Shown here: piece by piece, positions 1-5,298 of the stretch
How positions within the stretch are numbered: the first letter of the stretch is position 1
How the letters are laid out: each line of letters begins with the position of its first letter
Source of the DNA: an uncultured Lachnospiraceae bacterium
GTDB taxonomy: Bacteria > Bacillota > Clostridia > Lachnospirales > Lachnospiraceae
DNA length: 5,650 bases
Assembly (NCBI GenBank): GCA_902803745.1
Contig: CADCRB010000117.1
Span: forward strand, 1 to 5,650
Direction: 5' to 3'
Position numbers and translations under genes: made by a program
Notes under the pieces: model-generated
Seen by the model: only the letters and a program-made list of their open reading frames with translations
Told to the model about the DNA's origin: nothing
Databases searched by the model: none

Positions 1-211
1 CAGCTATCCCGCGGGATCTGTGTATAAGCCTGATATCCTCTCCTGCCTTCTCGGCAGCATCCAGGCTTTCCAACGCCTCGGCATAGGATCCGTTTTCAAT
101 GAGCGAATCCGCCTCTCGAATATGATCTTCACCTGCTGCGCATCCGCATAGCATGATGATTCCCAGGATCCCGGCCAATAAACCGGCCACCCCGACTCTA
201 TCCCTGGGCAT
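1..211 (-). CDS. TPR-containing lipoprotein, 5' part only (runs off left edge)
   Basis: Seen: an open frame of 70 codons from ATG at 211, still open at the window edge. The product begins with a lipoprotein signal peptide. Arg3 and Arg5 give a positive n-region, residues 6-21 are hydrophobic (VGVAGLLAGILGIIML), and the lipobox LCGC makes Cys24 the likely lipidated residue. Mature residues 30-70 are helical and fit a tetratricopeptide repeat (GSYAEALESLDAAEKAG: Tyr43, Ala46, Leu50, Ala53 at consensus spacing), with a second repeat apparently starting after it. Inferred: an extracytoplasmic, membrane-anchored scaffold; substrate unknown. The start overlaps the last 14 nt of the diguanylate cyclase gene and has no good Shine-Dalgarno site, so translation is probably coupled to that gene. 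GTG at 190 is an alternative start, preceded by AGGGA about 10 nt upstream, but it would remove the positive charges expected in a signal peptide. Confidence 0.8.
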   Translation of the reverse strand, partial: MPRDRVGVAGLLAGILGIIMLCGCAAGEDHIREADSLIENGSYAEALESLDAAEKAGEDIRLIHRSRGIA

Positions 212-1550
212 ATATTCTGTAAGTGTCTTTTCCTGATTCCTTTGCTTCATATAATGCCGCATCAGCCGCCCTGAACAGGGTGTCATAGTCCTCTCCGTCC
301 TTCGCAAAGAAAGCAATACCTATGGAGCAGCTAATATGTACACTCTCTCCGCCGCTCTCTACATCGGATCTTATCTTATCATTAAGTCTTTTAGCCCTGT
401 CCCTGGCGATATCAAGCGTAGTATGGCTCATCAATACCATGAATTCATCTCCGCCCATACGTCCTACGAGATCGGTATCCCTGAAGACATTTCGGATATT
501 GTCTGCCACAAATCTTATGGTGTCATCTCCCACACCATGTCCCAGTGTATCATTCACTGATTTGAAATTATCCGTATCTATCATAAAGAGGGCATGACAA
601 TCACTGAATTCACTTTTCGAAAGATGTGCTGCACAATACAGCTGCATGGCAGTCTTATTCAAAAGCCCCGTCATTCCGTCTCTTTCTGCCTCCGTGCGAA
701 GCCTCTCCTGCTCCTGTTTCTCTACGGTTATGTCCTTGGCTGATCCGACTACGCGGATGATCCTGTCATTCTTGCCCTCAAAGGAAGCATAATTAAGGCG
801 ATACCAGAGATAAGCCTCTCCCTGCAAAGCCATTCTGTATTCGACTACACCCTTTCCCGCCGTCTTCATAGCCGAGCCCAATACAGACTTCACCATATCA
901 AGGTCATCGGGATGCACATACCGGAAGGCCTGACCTGCGCGAAAAGCACGCTCCACATTTTTCCAATGTCTTACACCTGCGTTATCCTTACTGGAAACGG
1001 AAAGATTATCACTGTCCACGTCATAATCATATTCCACATTATCGATCGCTTCTTCAATAAGCTTGAAGCGCTCTGTTTCAATGTACAGCTGCTCGTTCAT
1101 TGACTGAAGCTGATTTTGTATCGCCTTTTGCTCTGTCATATCGGAAAGGATGCAAAAGAAAACCTTACTTCCGTCTTCCTGTGTGCGCAGAGTAGCTTTA
1201 TGATTAAACCAGATTATTTCATCCGAAAGACCTATGGCTCTGTACGCAAGTTCAACGTGATCAAAGAACTGGATCTGTGTTTCGATAAGCTCTTTGATCC
1301 TGCGGCGGTCCTCTTTCATAACAAACAGATTAAAGCTGTCCATAAAATGCTCTCTCAGCTCCTGCTCACCGCAGCCGAATATATTCAGCAGACCTTCATT
1401 CACAGAAAGGATCTTACCGGTATCCGCATCGTATGTCATTACTCCGCCGGGCATGCTGTTTAGAAGGATATTTAGCTTATCCCTTGTGTCCTTCAGCTCA
1501 CGCCTGAGCTTATCTGTTACGTTTTCTTCCTTCACCGTCGTTTCCGACAT
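198..1550 (-). CDS. PAS-PAS-GGDEF diguanylate cyclase
   Basis: A 450-residue protein predicted to make cyclic di-GMP from two GTP. Domains seen: an N-terminal coiled-coil helix (about 5-30); PAS 1 (about 25-140, ending in the typical SDMTEQK); a helical linker (140-170); PAS 2 of the PAS_3 type (about 165-278, with YVHPDDL at 211-217 and ending in AKDITVEKQ); a signalling helix; and a GGDEF domain (about 288-448). Catalytic features are intact: DGMTGLLNK at 291-299, Asp325 of the DTDNFK metal site, NDTLGHGVGD at 333-342, and GGDEF at 366-370. The inhibitory I-site RxxD (Arg357-Asp360) sits exactly five residues before GGDEF, so product inhibition is expected. There is no signal peptide, membrane segment or EAL domain, so it is a cytosolic sensor cyclase; the PAS ligand cannot be read from sequence. 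An in-frame TAA lies 6 nt upstream of the ATG, fixing the longest start. The nearest SD-like run (AAGGGG) is about 15 nt away, so initiation looks weak. The stop is TAG. Confidence 0.95.
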   Translation of the reverse strand: MSETTVKEENVTDKLRRELKDTRDKLNILLNSMPGGVMTYDADTGKILSVNEGLLNIFGCGEQELREHFMDSFNLFVMKEDRRRIKELIETQIQFFDHVELAYRAIGLSDEIIWFNHKATLRTQEDGSKVFFCILSDMTEQKAIQNQLQSMNEQLYIETERFKLIEEAIDNVEYDYDVDSDNLSVSSKDNAGVRHWKNVERAFRAGQAFRYVHPDDLDMVKSVLGSAMKTAGKGVVEYRMALQGEAYLWYRLNYASFEGKNDRIIRVVGSAKDITVEKQEQERLRTEAERDGMTGLLNKTAMQLYCAAHLSKSEFSDCHALFMIDTDNFKSVNDTLGHGVGDDTIRFVADNIRNVFRDTDLVGRMGGDEFMVLMSHTTLDIARDRAKRLNDKIRSDVESGGESVHISCSIGIAFFAKDGEDYDTLFRAADAALYEAKESGKDTYRIYAQG

Positions 1551-1616
1551 TTTTTATGTTACAGTCCCCTTCAGTTCTTATTTCACGCCCCCTTACAGCC
1601 AGAGAGCGCACCTTGT

Positions 1617-1645
1617 AGTATAGCATATTTTTGATATCTATCCAA
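1617..1645 (-). promoter_or_regulatory. Probable sigma-A extended -10 promoter for the diguanylate cyclase
   Basis: On the minus strand, TTGGAT (1645-1640, 3 of 6 to consensus) is followed after 17 nt by TATACT (1622-1617, 5 of 6). The -10 is preceded by TGC, an extended -10 element. Transcription would start near 1610, giving a leader of about 60 nt. The -35 hexamer overlaps the final codons and stop of prfA. I see no terminator between prfA and the cyclase, so readthrough from prfA is also possible. Prediction from sequence only. Confidence 0.55.
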
Positions 1646-2711
1646 GATTATCCTCAGCCAGCTTCGCCGCCCTGTCGGCCTCGGTAAGGGCATCGATTAT
1701 CTCATGCAGATCACCATTTATGATGTCATCTATCCGGTACAGGGTAAGATGGATCCTGTGATCGGTTACTCTTCCCTGCGGAAAGTTGTAGGTCCTGATC
1801 TTCTCCGATCTGTCTCCGGTGCCTATCTGGCTCCTTCTCTCCGCAGATTCACTCTCCTGCTTCTTTTGCAGTTCAAGGTCATACAGCTTTGATCTGAGCA
1901 GAGCAAACGCTTTATTCTTATTCTGCAGCTGCGATTTCTCTGTCTGCGAATAAATGACAATGCCGGTCGGATAATGAGTAAGCCTCACGGCAGAATCCGT
2001 AGTATTGACACACTGGCCTCCGTTTCCTGAAGCACGCATTACATCGATACGGATATCCTTCTCATCTATCTCCACATCCACATCCTCTGCCTCCGGCATC
2101 ACGGCCACAGTCGCAGTCGAAGTATGTATTCTTCCTCCTGACTCAGTTTCTGGCACTCTCTGTACTCTGTGTACCCCTGATTCATATTTCAATACCGAGT
2201 AGGCGCCGGTACCCTTTACCATAAAGGAGACATTCTTCATTCCTCCTATTCCGGTCTCCTCACACTCCATCAGCTCAGTACTCCAGCCTCTGGCCTCTAT
2301 GTAGTGGGTATACATACGGTAAAGATCATATGAAAATAAAGCCGCCTCATCGCCTCCCGCTCCAGCTCTTATCTCCATGATGACGTTACGGTCGTCATTT
2401 TCATCTTTGGGCAGCAGTAAAAGACGAAGTGACTGAATGAGCTCCGGCTGCCTTTCCTTTGCCTCTGCAAGCTCCTCTCTCGCAAGCTCTTTCATCTCCT
2501 GATCGGACTCCTCATCTATAAGCTGCAACGCATCTTCGATCGCAGCTTCATTTTCCTTATATGCCTTATATGCTTCCACCACAGGAGAGAGACTTGCCTG
2601 CTCCTTCATGAGCGCCATATATTTATTACTGTCAGAAGCTGCATCAGGTTCTGATATCCTCCTCATCAGCTCGTCATATTTCAATACTATGCTCTCTACA
2701 TTTTCAAACAT
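1638..2711 (-). CDS. prfA: Peptide chain release factor 1 (RF1)
   Basis: Class I release factor that recognises UAA and UAG in the ribosomal A site and triggers hydrolysis of peptidyl-tRNA. The 357-residue length is normal for RF1. Seen: an N-terminal helical domain (about 1-100); the MEIRAGAGGDEAALF region at 112-126; the codon-recognition tripeptide PET at 187-189 (PxT is the RF1 form; RF2 has SPF), followed by HTSTATVAVMPE; and the catalytic GGQ at 231-233 in GNGGQCVNTTDSAVRLTH. The residue after GGQ is Cys where many bacteria have His. The start is ATG at 2711, because AAGGAG lies 6 nt upstream. An ATG 33 nt further upstream is in frame but has no ribosome binding site. The gene lies 66 nt downstream of prmC, whose product methylates the GGQ glutamine, so enzyme and substrate are probably co-transcribed. 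It ends in TAG, one of the codons RF1 itself reads. Confidence 0.97.
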   Translation of the reverse strand: MFENVESIVLKYDELMRRISEPDAASDSNKYMALMKEQASLSPVVEAYKAYKENEAAIEDALQLIDEESDQEMKELAREELAEAKERQPELIQSLRLLLLPKDENDDRNVIMEIRAGAGGDEAALFSYDLYRMYTHYIEARGWSTELMECEETGIGGMKNVSFMVKGTGAYSVLKYESGVHRVQRVPETESGGRIHTSTATVAVMPEAEDVDVEIDEKDIRIDVMRASGNGGQCVNTTDSAVRLTHYPTGIVIYSQTEKSQLQNKNKAFALLRSKLYDLELQKKQESESAERRSQIGTGDRSEKIRTYNFPQGRVTDHRIHLTLYRIDDIINGDLHEIIDALTEADRAAKLAEDNLG

Positions 2712-2723
2712 GATGTTCTCCTT
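2709..2723 (-). promoter_or_regulatory. Ribosome binding site that sets the prfA start
   Basis: AAGGAG at 2723-2718 on the minus strand is followed by a 6-nt spacer and ATG. It selects the internal ATG (product starting MFENVESIV) over the upstream in-frame ATG at 2744. The resulting N-terminus matches the usual RF1 start. Confidence 0.9.
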
Positions 2724-2777
2724 ATTATTCTTTATCCGACACACATAACAGAATCCCGGGCGGAGTGTTTCGTGCTT

Positions 2778-3722
2778 TCACCTGTTTACGGCTTTCACCA
2801 CCCGGTCGTTCCCCGAGTAGTCCTTCATAACCTGTATATCCGAGAATCCGCTTCTTTCAAGAATCAATGCCACCTCTGTCCCCTCATCGTATCCGATCTC
2901 CAGGAAAAGCCTGCCGTATCTTTTGAGATGCCCCCCTGCTTCTTTAGCAATGATACGATAATACTTTAGTCCATCTGCATCCCCGTCAAGTGCCTTATAA
3001 GGTTCGTGATCTCTGACCTCCGGCATAAGCGTCTCTATTACATCAGACCTTATATACGGCGGATTACTGACTATGCAGTCATATTCTCCTGTGATGTTTT
3101 CAAACATATCTGACAGAACCCATTCAACTCTGTCATGCTTATCATAGCCCGGCTCATCCCCTTCCCCCGCACGGGTTCCGAAGATAGCATTCTCGTTCAT
3201 TCTTGCGATATCAAGCGCCGGCTCGGAAATATCTGCGCCGGTTCCCTTTATTCCGTTCTTGTATTTCATAAGAGAAAGTATTATGCATCCGGATCCGGTA
3301 CACATATCAAGGATTGAAGAACCGTCATCCACTTCTTTCATGACCTCTTCTACAAGGAACTCCGTATCAAACCTCGGTATTAGCACGTTCTCATTTACCT
3401 TAAAGCGCAGTCCCATGAAATCAGCCATCCCGGTGATATACTGCACAGGCTTGTGTCCAGCCCGCTCTGTAATGAGACTGTCGTATACATCTTTTACGCT
3501 CAAGCCATCCTTGCCGCTCCCTGCTTTAGCCTTTCCATCATCCGCTCCGGATCCGGTTGCTGTATTCCCTTCACGGATCTCATCGCTCCCATATATCAGA
3601 AGCGCATTCCTGTCCAGACCTGTAACATATTCAAACAGGATCCTTGCATCTGTCCCGGCATCATCTATCCCAGCCTCCTTAAGCTTTTCTATACCGAGTT
3701 CAAGAAGCTTTCGGTTTGTCAT
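2778..3722 (-). CDS. prmC: Peptide chain release factor N5-glutamine methyltransferase
   Basis: S-adenosylmethionine-dependent enzyme that methylates the glutamine of the GGQ motif in RF1 and RF2 in the cytosol, raising termination efficiency. With the chosen start it has 314 residues. Seen: an N-terminal helical substrate-binding domain (1-48, and resuming at about 76-100 with ERAGHKPVQYITG); the hinge VLIPRFDTEFLVEE at 113-126; SAM motif I LDMCTGSGCI at 138-147; acidic motif GADISEPAL at 162-170; the active-site NPPY at 220-223; and LFLEIGY at 272-278. Two insertions explain the extra length over the roughly 280-residue family norm: Gly/Asp/Lys-rich residues about 51-74 and GTRAGEGDEPGYDKHDR at 182-198. 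The hinge has Phe where LIPRPDTE usually has Pro. The start is ATG at 3722, 10 nt after AAGGAG; it overlaps the end of the DUF1385 gene by 23 nt, suggesting translational coupling. A longer in-frame start at 3785 would overlap even more and lacks family similarity. Confidence 0.95.
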   Translation of the reverse strand: MTNRKLLELGIEKLKEAGIDDAGTDARILFEYVTGLDRNALLIYGSDEIREGNTATGSGADDGKAKAGSGKDGLSVKDVYDSLITERAGHKPVQYITGMADFMGLRFKVNENVLIPRFDTEFLVEEVMKEVDDGSSILDMCTGSGCIILSLMKYKNGIKGTGADISEPALDIARMNENAIFGTRAGEGDEPGYDKHDRVEWVLSDMFENITGEYDCIVSNPPYIRSDVIETLMPEVRDHEPYKALDGDADGLKYYRIIAKEAGGHLKRYGRLFLEIGYDEGTEVALILERSGFSDIQVMKDYSGNDRVVKAVNR

Positions 3723-4803
3723 CCGGGAAATTCTCCTTAAGGAATGCCTGCCAGTCGAAAATCTCCTCAACTGACCTGATACCAACGGCTATCATCTCAT
3801 CATCAGGCTCCCTCGTGGTCAGCTTTTGAAGCCAGAGCCCCGGCTTACTCACTAACCTTATCAGTGCGTTGTCAGACCTGCCCGCCAGCCTTATGAATTC
3901 ATATGACACCCCTGCGATGACGGGGATCAAAACGAGTCTTAAGACTATCTTTAGCCACCTTGTATCTGTCTGTATAAAGGCAAAGAATATGATCGATATC
4001 ACCATCACATAGAGAAGGAAACTTGTGCCGCAGCGTCTGTGTTCGCGGCTGGCCATTCTTACATTGTCCACTGTCAGAGGATACCCTGCCTCGATGCAGT
4101 TTATGCATTTATGCTCCGCGCCATGATACATAAAAACACGTCTTATATCCTCCATAAGGCTTATAAGCTTAATATATCCGACAAATATCAATATCCTGAT
4201 AAGACCCTCAATAAGTGAAAGAGCTATACCTTCGCCCACAAAGGGTTTGAATAAAAGACTGGCAAGATACGGCAAAACCATAAAAAGACCTAAAGCAAGT
4301 ATCAGAGCCACTATTGTGATACCTGCAGAAAGAGCCGCATCCTTTGCGGATTTCTTTTTATCCACGTCACCTGCGATATCGCTTCCTGCTCTGCCGCTGC
4401 CCTTTGTTTCATTGTTACGGTCATTCCCACTGTTTTCTCTGTCTGTTTCGACGGTCCCCTTTTCAGCATCTGCCATTTTCTCCGGTTCTGCTTTATCCGC
4501 CCCGGCCTTCTCTTGTTCCTCTTCACTAGCTATGTATATGTCAGAAGAGAAGTTCAATGTGGATAGTCCCAGCACAAGTGAATCAATGAAGGACAGCACT
4601 CCTCTTATCACAGGTATCTTATATACAGTCTTATTGTTTATTATCCCGTGATATACATCTTTCTTCACGACTATCTCCCCGTCAGCACGTCTCACAGCCA
4701 CGGAATAGTCGTCAGCATTTCTCATCATGACGCCTTCCATTACTGCCTGACCGCCTATCCTGCTGTAGACTGTTCCGGTAATGGGACAGGATCTGTTATC
4801 CAT
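3700..4803 (-). CDS. DUF1385 family membrane protein (YqhQ-like)
   Basis: A 367-residue integral membrane protein of the DUF1385 family (Bacillus subtilis YqhQ); I know of no settled biochemical function. Seen: a conserved N-terminal block IGGQAVMEGVMMRN at 16-29; VIRGV at 65-69; a charged low-complexity stretch at about 93-153 rich in Glu, Lys, Gly, Asp and Asn; hydrophobic segments at about 158-185, 192-216, 261-278 and 284-303; and the conserved motifs YHGAEHKCINC at 226-236 and HRRCGTSF at 255-262. Four membrane segments would put both ends on the same side, probably the cytosol. HxxEH (His227, Glu230, His231), Cys233, Cys236, His255 and Cys258 could form a metal site; this is inference. 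The start is ATG at 4803, directly after AGAAGGAG with a 5-nt gap; an in-frame ATG at 4860 lies in a hairpin region without a ribosome binding site. It is the first gene of the prmC-prfA unit. Confidence 0.92.
   Translation of the reverse strand: MDNRSCPITGTVYSRIGGQAVMEGVMMRNADDYSVAVRRADGEIVVKKDVYHGIINNKTVYKIPVIRGVLSFIDSLVLGLSTLNFSSDIYIASEEEQEKAGADKAEPEKMADAEKGTVETDRENSGNDRNNETKGSGRAGSDIAGDVDKKKSAKDAALSAGITIVALILALGLFMVLPYLASLLFKPFVGEGIALSLIEGLIRILIFVGYIKLISLMEDIRRVFMYHGAEHKCINCIEAGYPLTVDNVRMASREHRRCGTSFLLYVMVISIIFFAFIQTDTRWLKIVLRLVLIPVIAGVSYEFIRLAGRSDNALIRLVSKPGLWLQKLTTREPDDEMIAVGIRSVEEIFDWQAFLKENFPDDKPKAS
3720..3738 (-). promoter_or_regulatory. Ribosome binding site for prmC inside the upstream gene
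   Basis: AAGGAG at 3738-3733 on the minus strand, a 10-nt spacer, then ATG at 3722. It lies within the last codons of the DUF1385 gene and supports the shorter PrmC start (MTNRKLLELG), which matches the expected N-terminus of the family. Confidence 0.75.
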
Positions 4804-4816
4804 ATTATCTCCTTCT
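4801..4816 (-). promoter_or_regulatory. Ribosome binding site that sets the DUF1385 gene start
   Basis: AGAAGGAG at 4816-4809 on the minus strand is followed by ATAAT and ATG at 4803. It is near-perfect and chooses the start MDNRSCPITG over the in-frame ATG at 4860. Confidence 0.9.
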
Positions 4817-4827
4817 AAAATGAAATC

Positions 4828-4854
4828 AAAAAATCCCGTGCTTTGCCGGGATTT
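4828..4854 (-). terminator. Second intrinsic hairpin with T-tract, possible attenuator of the DUF1385-prmC-prfA unit
   Basis: Minus strand: AAATCCCG (4854-4847) pairs perfectly with CGGGATTT (4838-4831) around an 8-nt loop (GCAAAGCA, which could add a small GC-AAA-GC top stem). It is followed by a run of six T's overlapping the stem base (4833-4828). It sits 7 nt beyond the T-tract of the rpmE terminator and about 12 nt before the DUF1385 gene's Shine-Dalgarno site. It is therefore either the second half of a tandem terminator or a leader attenuator. Confidence 0.7.
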
Positions 4855-4860
4855 AAACAT

Positions 4861-4897
4861 AAAAACACCGTCTTTTTGACATCACAAAAAGACGGTG
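4861..4897 (-). terminator. Rho-independent terminator of rpmE
   Basis: Minus strand: CACCGTCTTTTTG (4897-4885) pairs perfectly over 13 bp with CAAAAAGACGGTG (4878-4866) around a 6-nt loop (TGATGT). Five T's follow (4865-4861). It begins 11 nt after the rpmE stop codon. The plus strand has no T-run after the hairpin, so it acts on minus-strand transcription. Confidence 0.93.
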
Positions 4898-4908
4898 CCT
4901 GAATACTG

Positions 4909-5112
4909 CTAATTCTTTGCTGCGTATTTCTTGTTGAACTTTTCAATACGTCCGTCAGCGCGGGCAATCTTCTGCTGTCCCGTATAGAAGGGATGGCACT
5001 TCGAACATATTTCCACGCGGATCTCAGGTATCGTGGATCCTACAGTGAAAGTATTGCCGCAGTGGCAGGTGACTGTCGCCTGATGATATTCAGGATGTAG
5101 ATCTGCTTTCAT
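4909..5112 (-). CDS. rpmE: 50S ribosomal protein L31, zinc-binding type
   Basis: A 67-residue L31, a small protein that bridges the large and small subunits near the central protuberance. Seen: the typical start MKADLHPEYH; the zinc ligands Cys16, Cys18, Cys36 and Cys39 (CHC and CSKC), marking the zinc-containing C+ form and not the zinc-free paralogue used in zinc starvation; and the family signature ICSKCHPFYTGQQK followed by GRIEKFNKKY. Length is normal. The ribosome binding site is AGGAAGAGG ending 8 nt before the ATG. It has its own promoter and leader upstream and a strong terminator 11 nt downstream, so it can act as a single-gene unit. The stop is TAG. Confidence 0.97.
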   Translation of the reverse strand: MKADLHPEYHQATVTCHCGNTFTVGSTIPEIRVEICSKCHPFYTGQQKIARADGRIEKFNKKYAAKN

Positions 5113-5199
5113 TTTTGATGCCTCTTCCTTTCCGTGAGCAGCCGGTTTCCGACCGGCGGCCTCGCCATTATGATTCTCTGCTGCCCGTCGAGACGAGCG
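5113..5199 (-). promoter_or_regulatory. Structured 5' leader of rpmE, candidate L31 autoregulatory element
   Basis: The predicted transcript leader is about 87 nt. Minus-strand pairings seen: GCTCG (5198-5194) with CGGGC (5187-5183) around 6 nt, one G-U pair; GCCGGT (5157-5152) with ACCGGC (5146-5141) around CGGAA; and a long-range helix GCAGC (5184-5180) with GCTGC (5142-5138) enclosing the second hairpin. The long-range helix shares bases with both hairpins, so they partly compete. Ribosomal leaders controlled by L31, including a Firmicutes class, have been described; membership here is inferred, not tested. Confidence 0.45.
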
Positions 5200-5205
5200 A
5201 CGTAT

Positions 5206-5234
5206 ATATTACCACACCGTATGATAAATGACAA
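5206..5234 (-). promoter_or_regulatory. Sigma-A-type promoter for rpmE
   Basis: Minus strand: TTGTCA (5234-5229, 5 of 6 to consensus), 17-nt spacer, TAATAT (5211-5206, 4 of 6) preceded by TGG, an extended -10. The start of transcription is expected near 5199. It is the best minus-strand promoter in the intergenic region. Confidence 0.7.
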
Positions 5235-5263
5235 GCCTTATACACTAAGTTAAATTTTCCTGT

Positions 5264-5292
5264 TTTGCGTATGCGTTTGTTTCTGATACAAT
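5264..5292 (+). promoter_or_regulatory. Extended -10 promoter for yigZ, placing the transcript start at the ATG
   Basis: TACAAT (5287-5292, 5 of 6) is preceded by TGA, an extended -10. A weak -35 can be drawn at 5264-5269 (TTTGCG, 17-nt spacer) or 5265-5270 (TTGCGT, 16-nt spacer). The usual six-base gap to +1 puts transcription start exactly on the A of the ATG at 5299, implying a leaderless mRNA. Confidence 0.6.
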
Positions 5293-5298
5293 CAATCC

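Noticed and set aside
1551..1616. Cyclic di-GMP riboswitch before the cyclase
   Set aside because: The predicted leader is only about 60 nt and I see none of the paired stems or conserved loops of GEMM-type riboswitches.
2712..2744. Longer RF1 start at 2744
   Set aside because: No Shine-Dalgarno sequence, the 11 extra residues are foreign to RF1, and an ideal site precedes the internal ATG.
3259..3774. A 171-codon plus-strand open frame opposite prmC
   Set aside because: It is antisense to a clearly conserved gene, its product is Ser/Pro/Leu-rich without family motifs, and it has no ribosome binding site. The other plus-strand frames at 322-1623, 1704-2202, 2772-3740 and 4247-4651 were rejected for the same reasons.
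4311..4526. A 71-codon minus-strand frame inside the DUF1385 gene
   Set aside because: It is an alternative frame over the low-complexity insert; the basic Arg/Lys-rich product is what a frame shift of that region gives. There is no start signal.
4803..4830. Promoter-like TTGATT - 16 nt - TAATAT just before the DUF1385 ATG
   Set aside because: The -10 would overlap the start codon and transcription would begin inside the gene, so it cannot serve that start; the AT-rich match is best explained by the T-tract and SD spacer.
4804..4860. Longer DUF1385 start at 4860, or a leader peptide from that ATG
   Set aside because: The ATG follows the terminator T-tract, has no ribosome binding site, and its codons run through a hairpin. 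The frame is continuous with the main gene, so there is no separate leader peptide.
4861..4900. Bidirectional terminator after rpmE
   Set aside because: On the plus strand the hairpin is followed by CCTGAATACTG with no T-run, and no plus-strand gene ends here.
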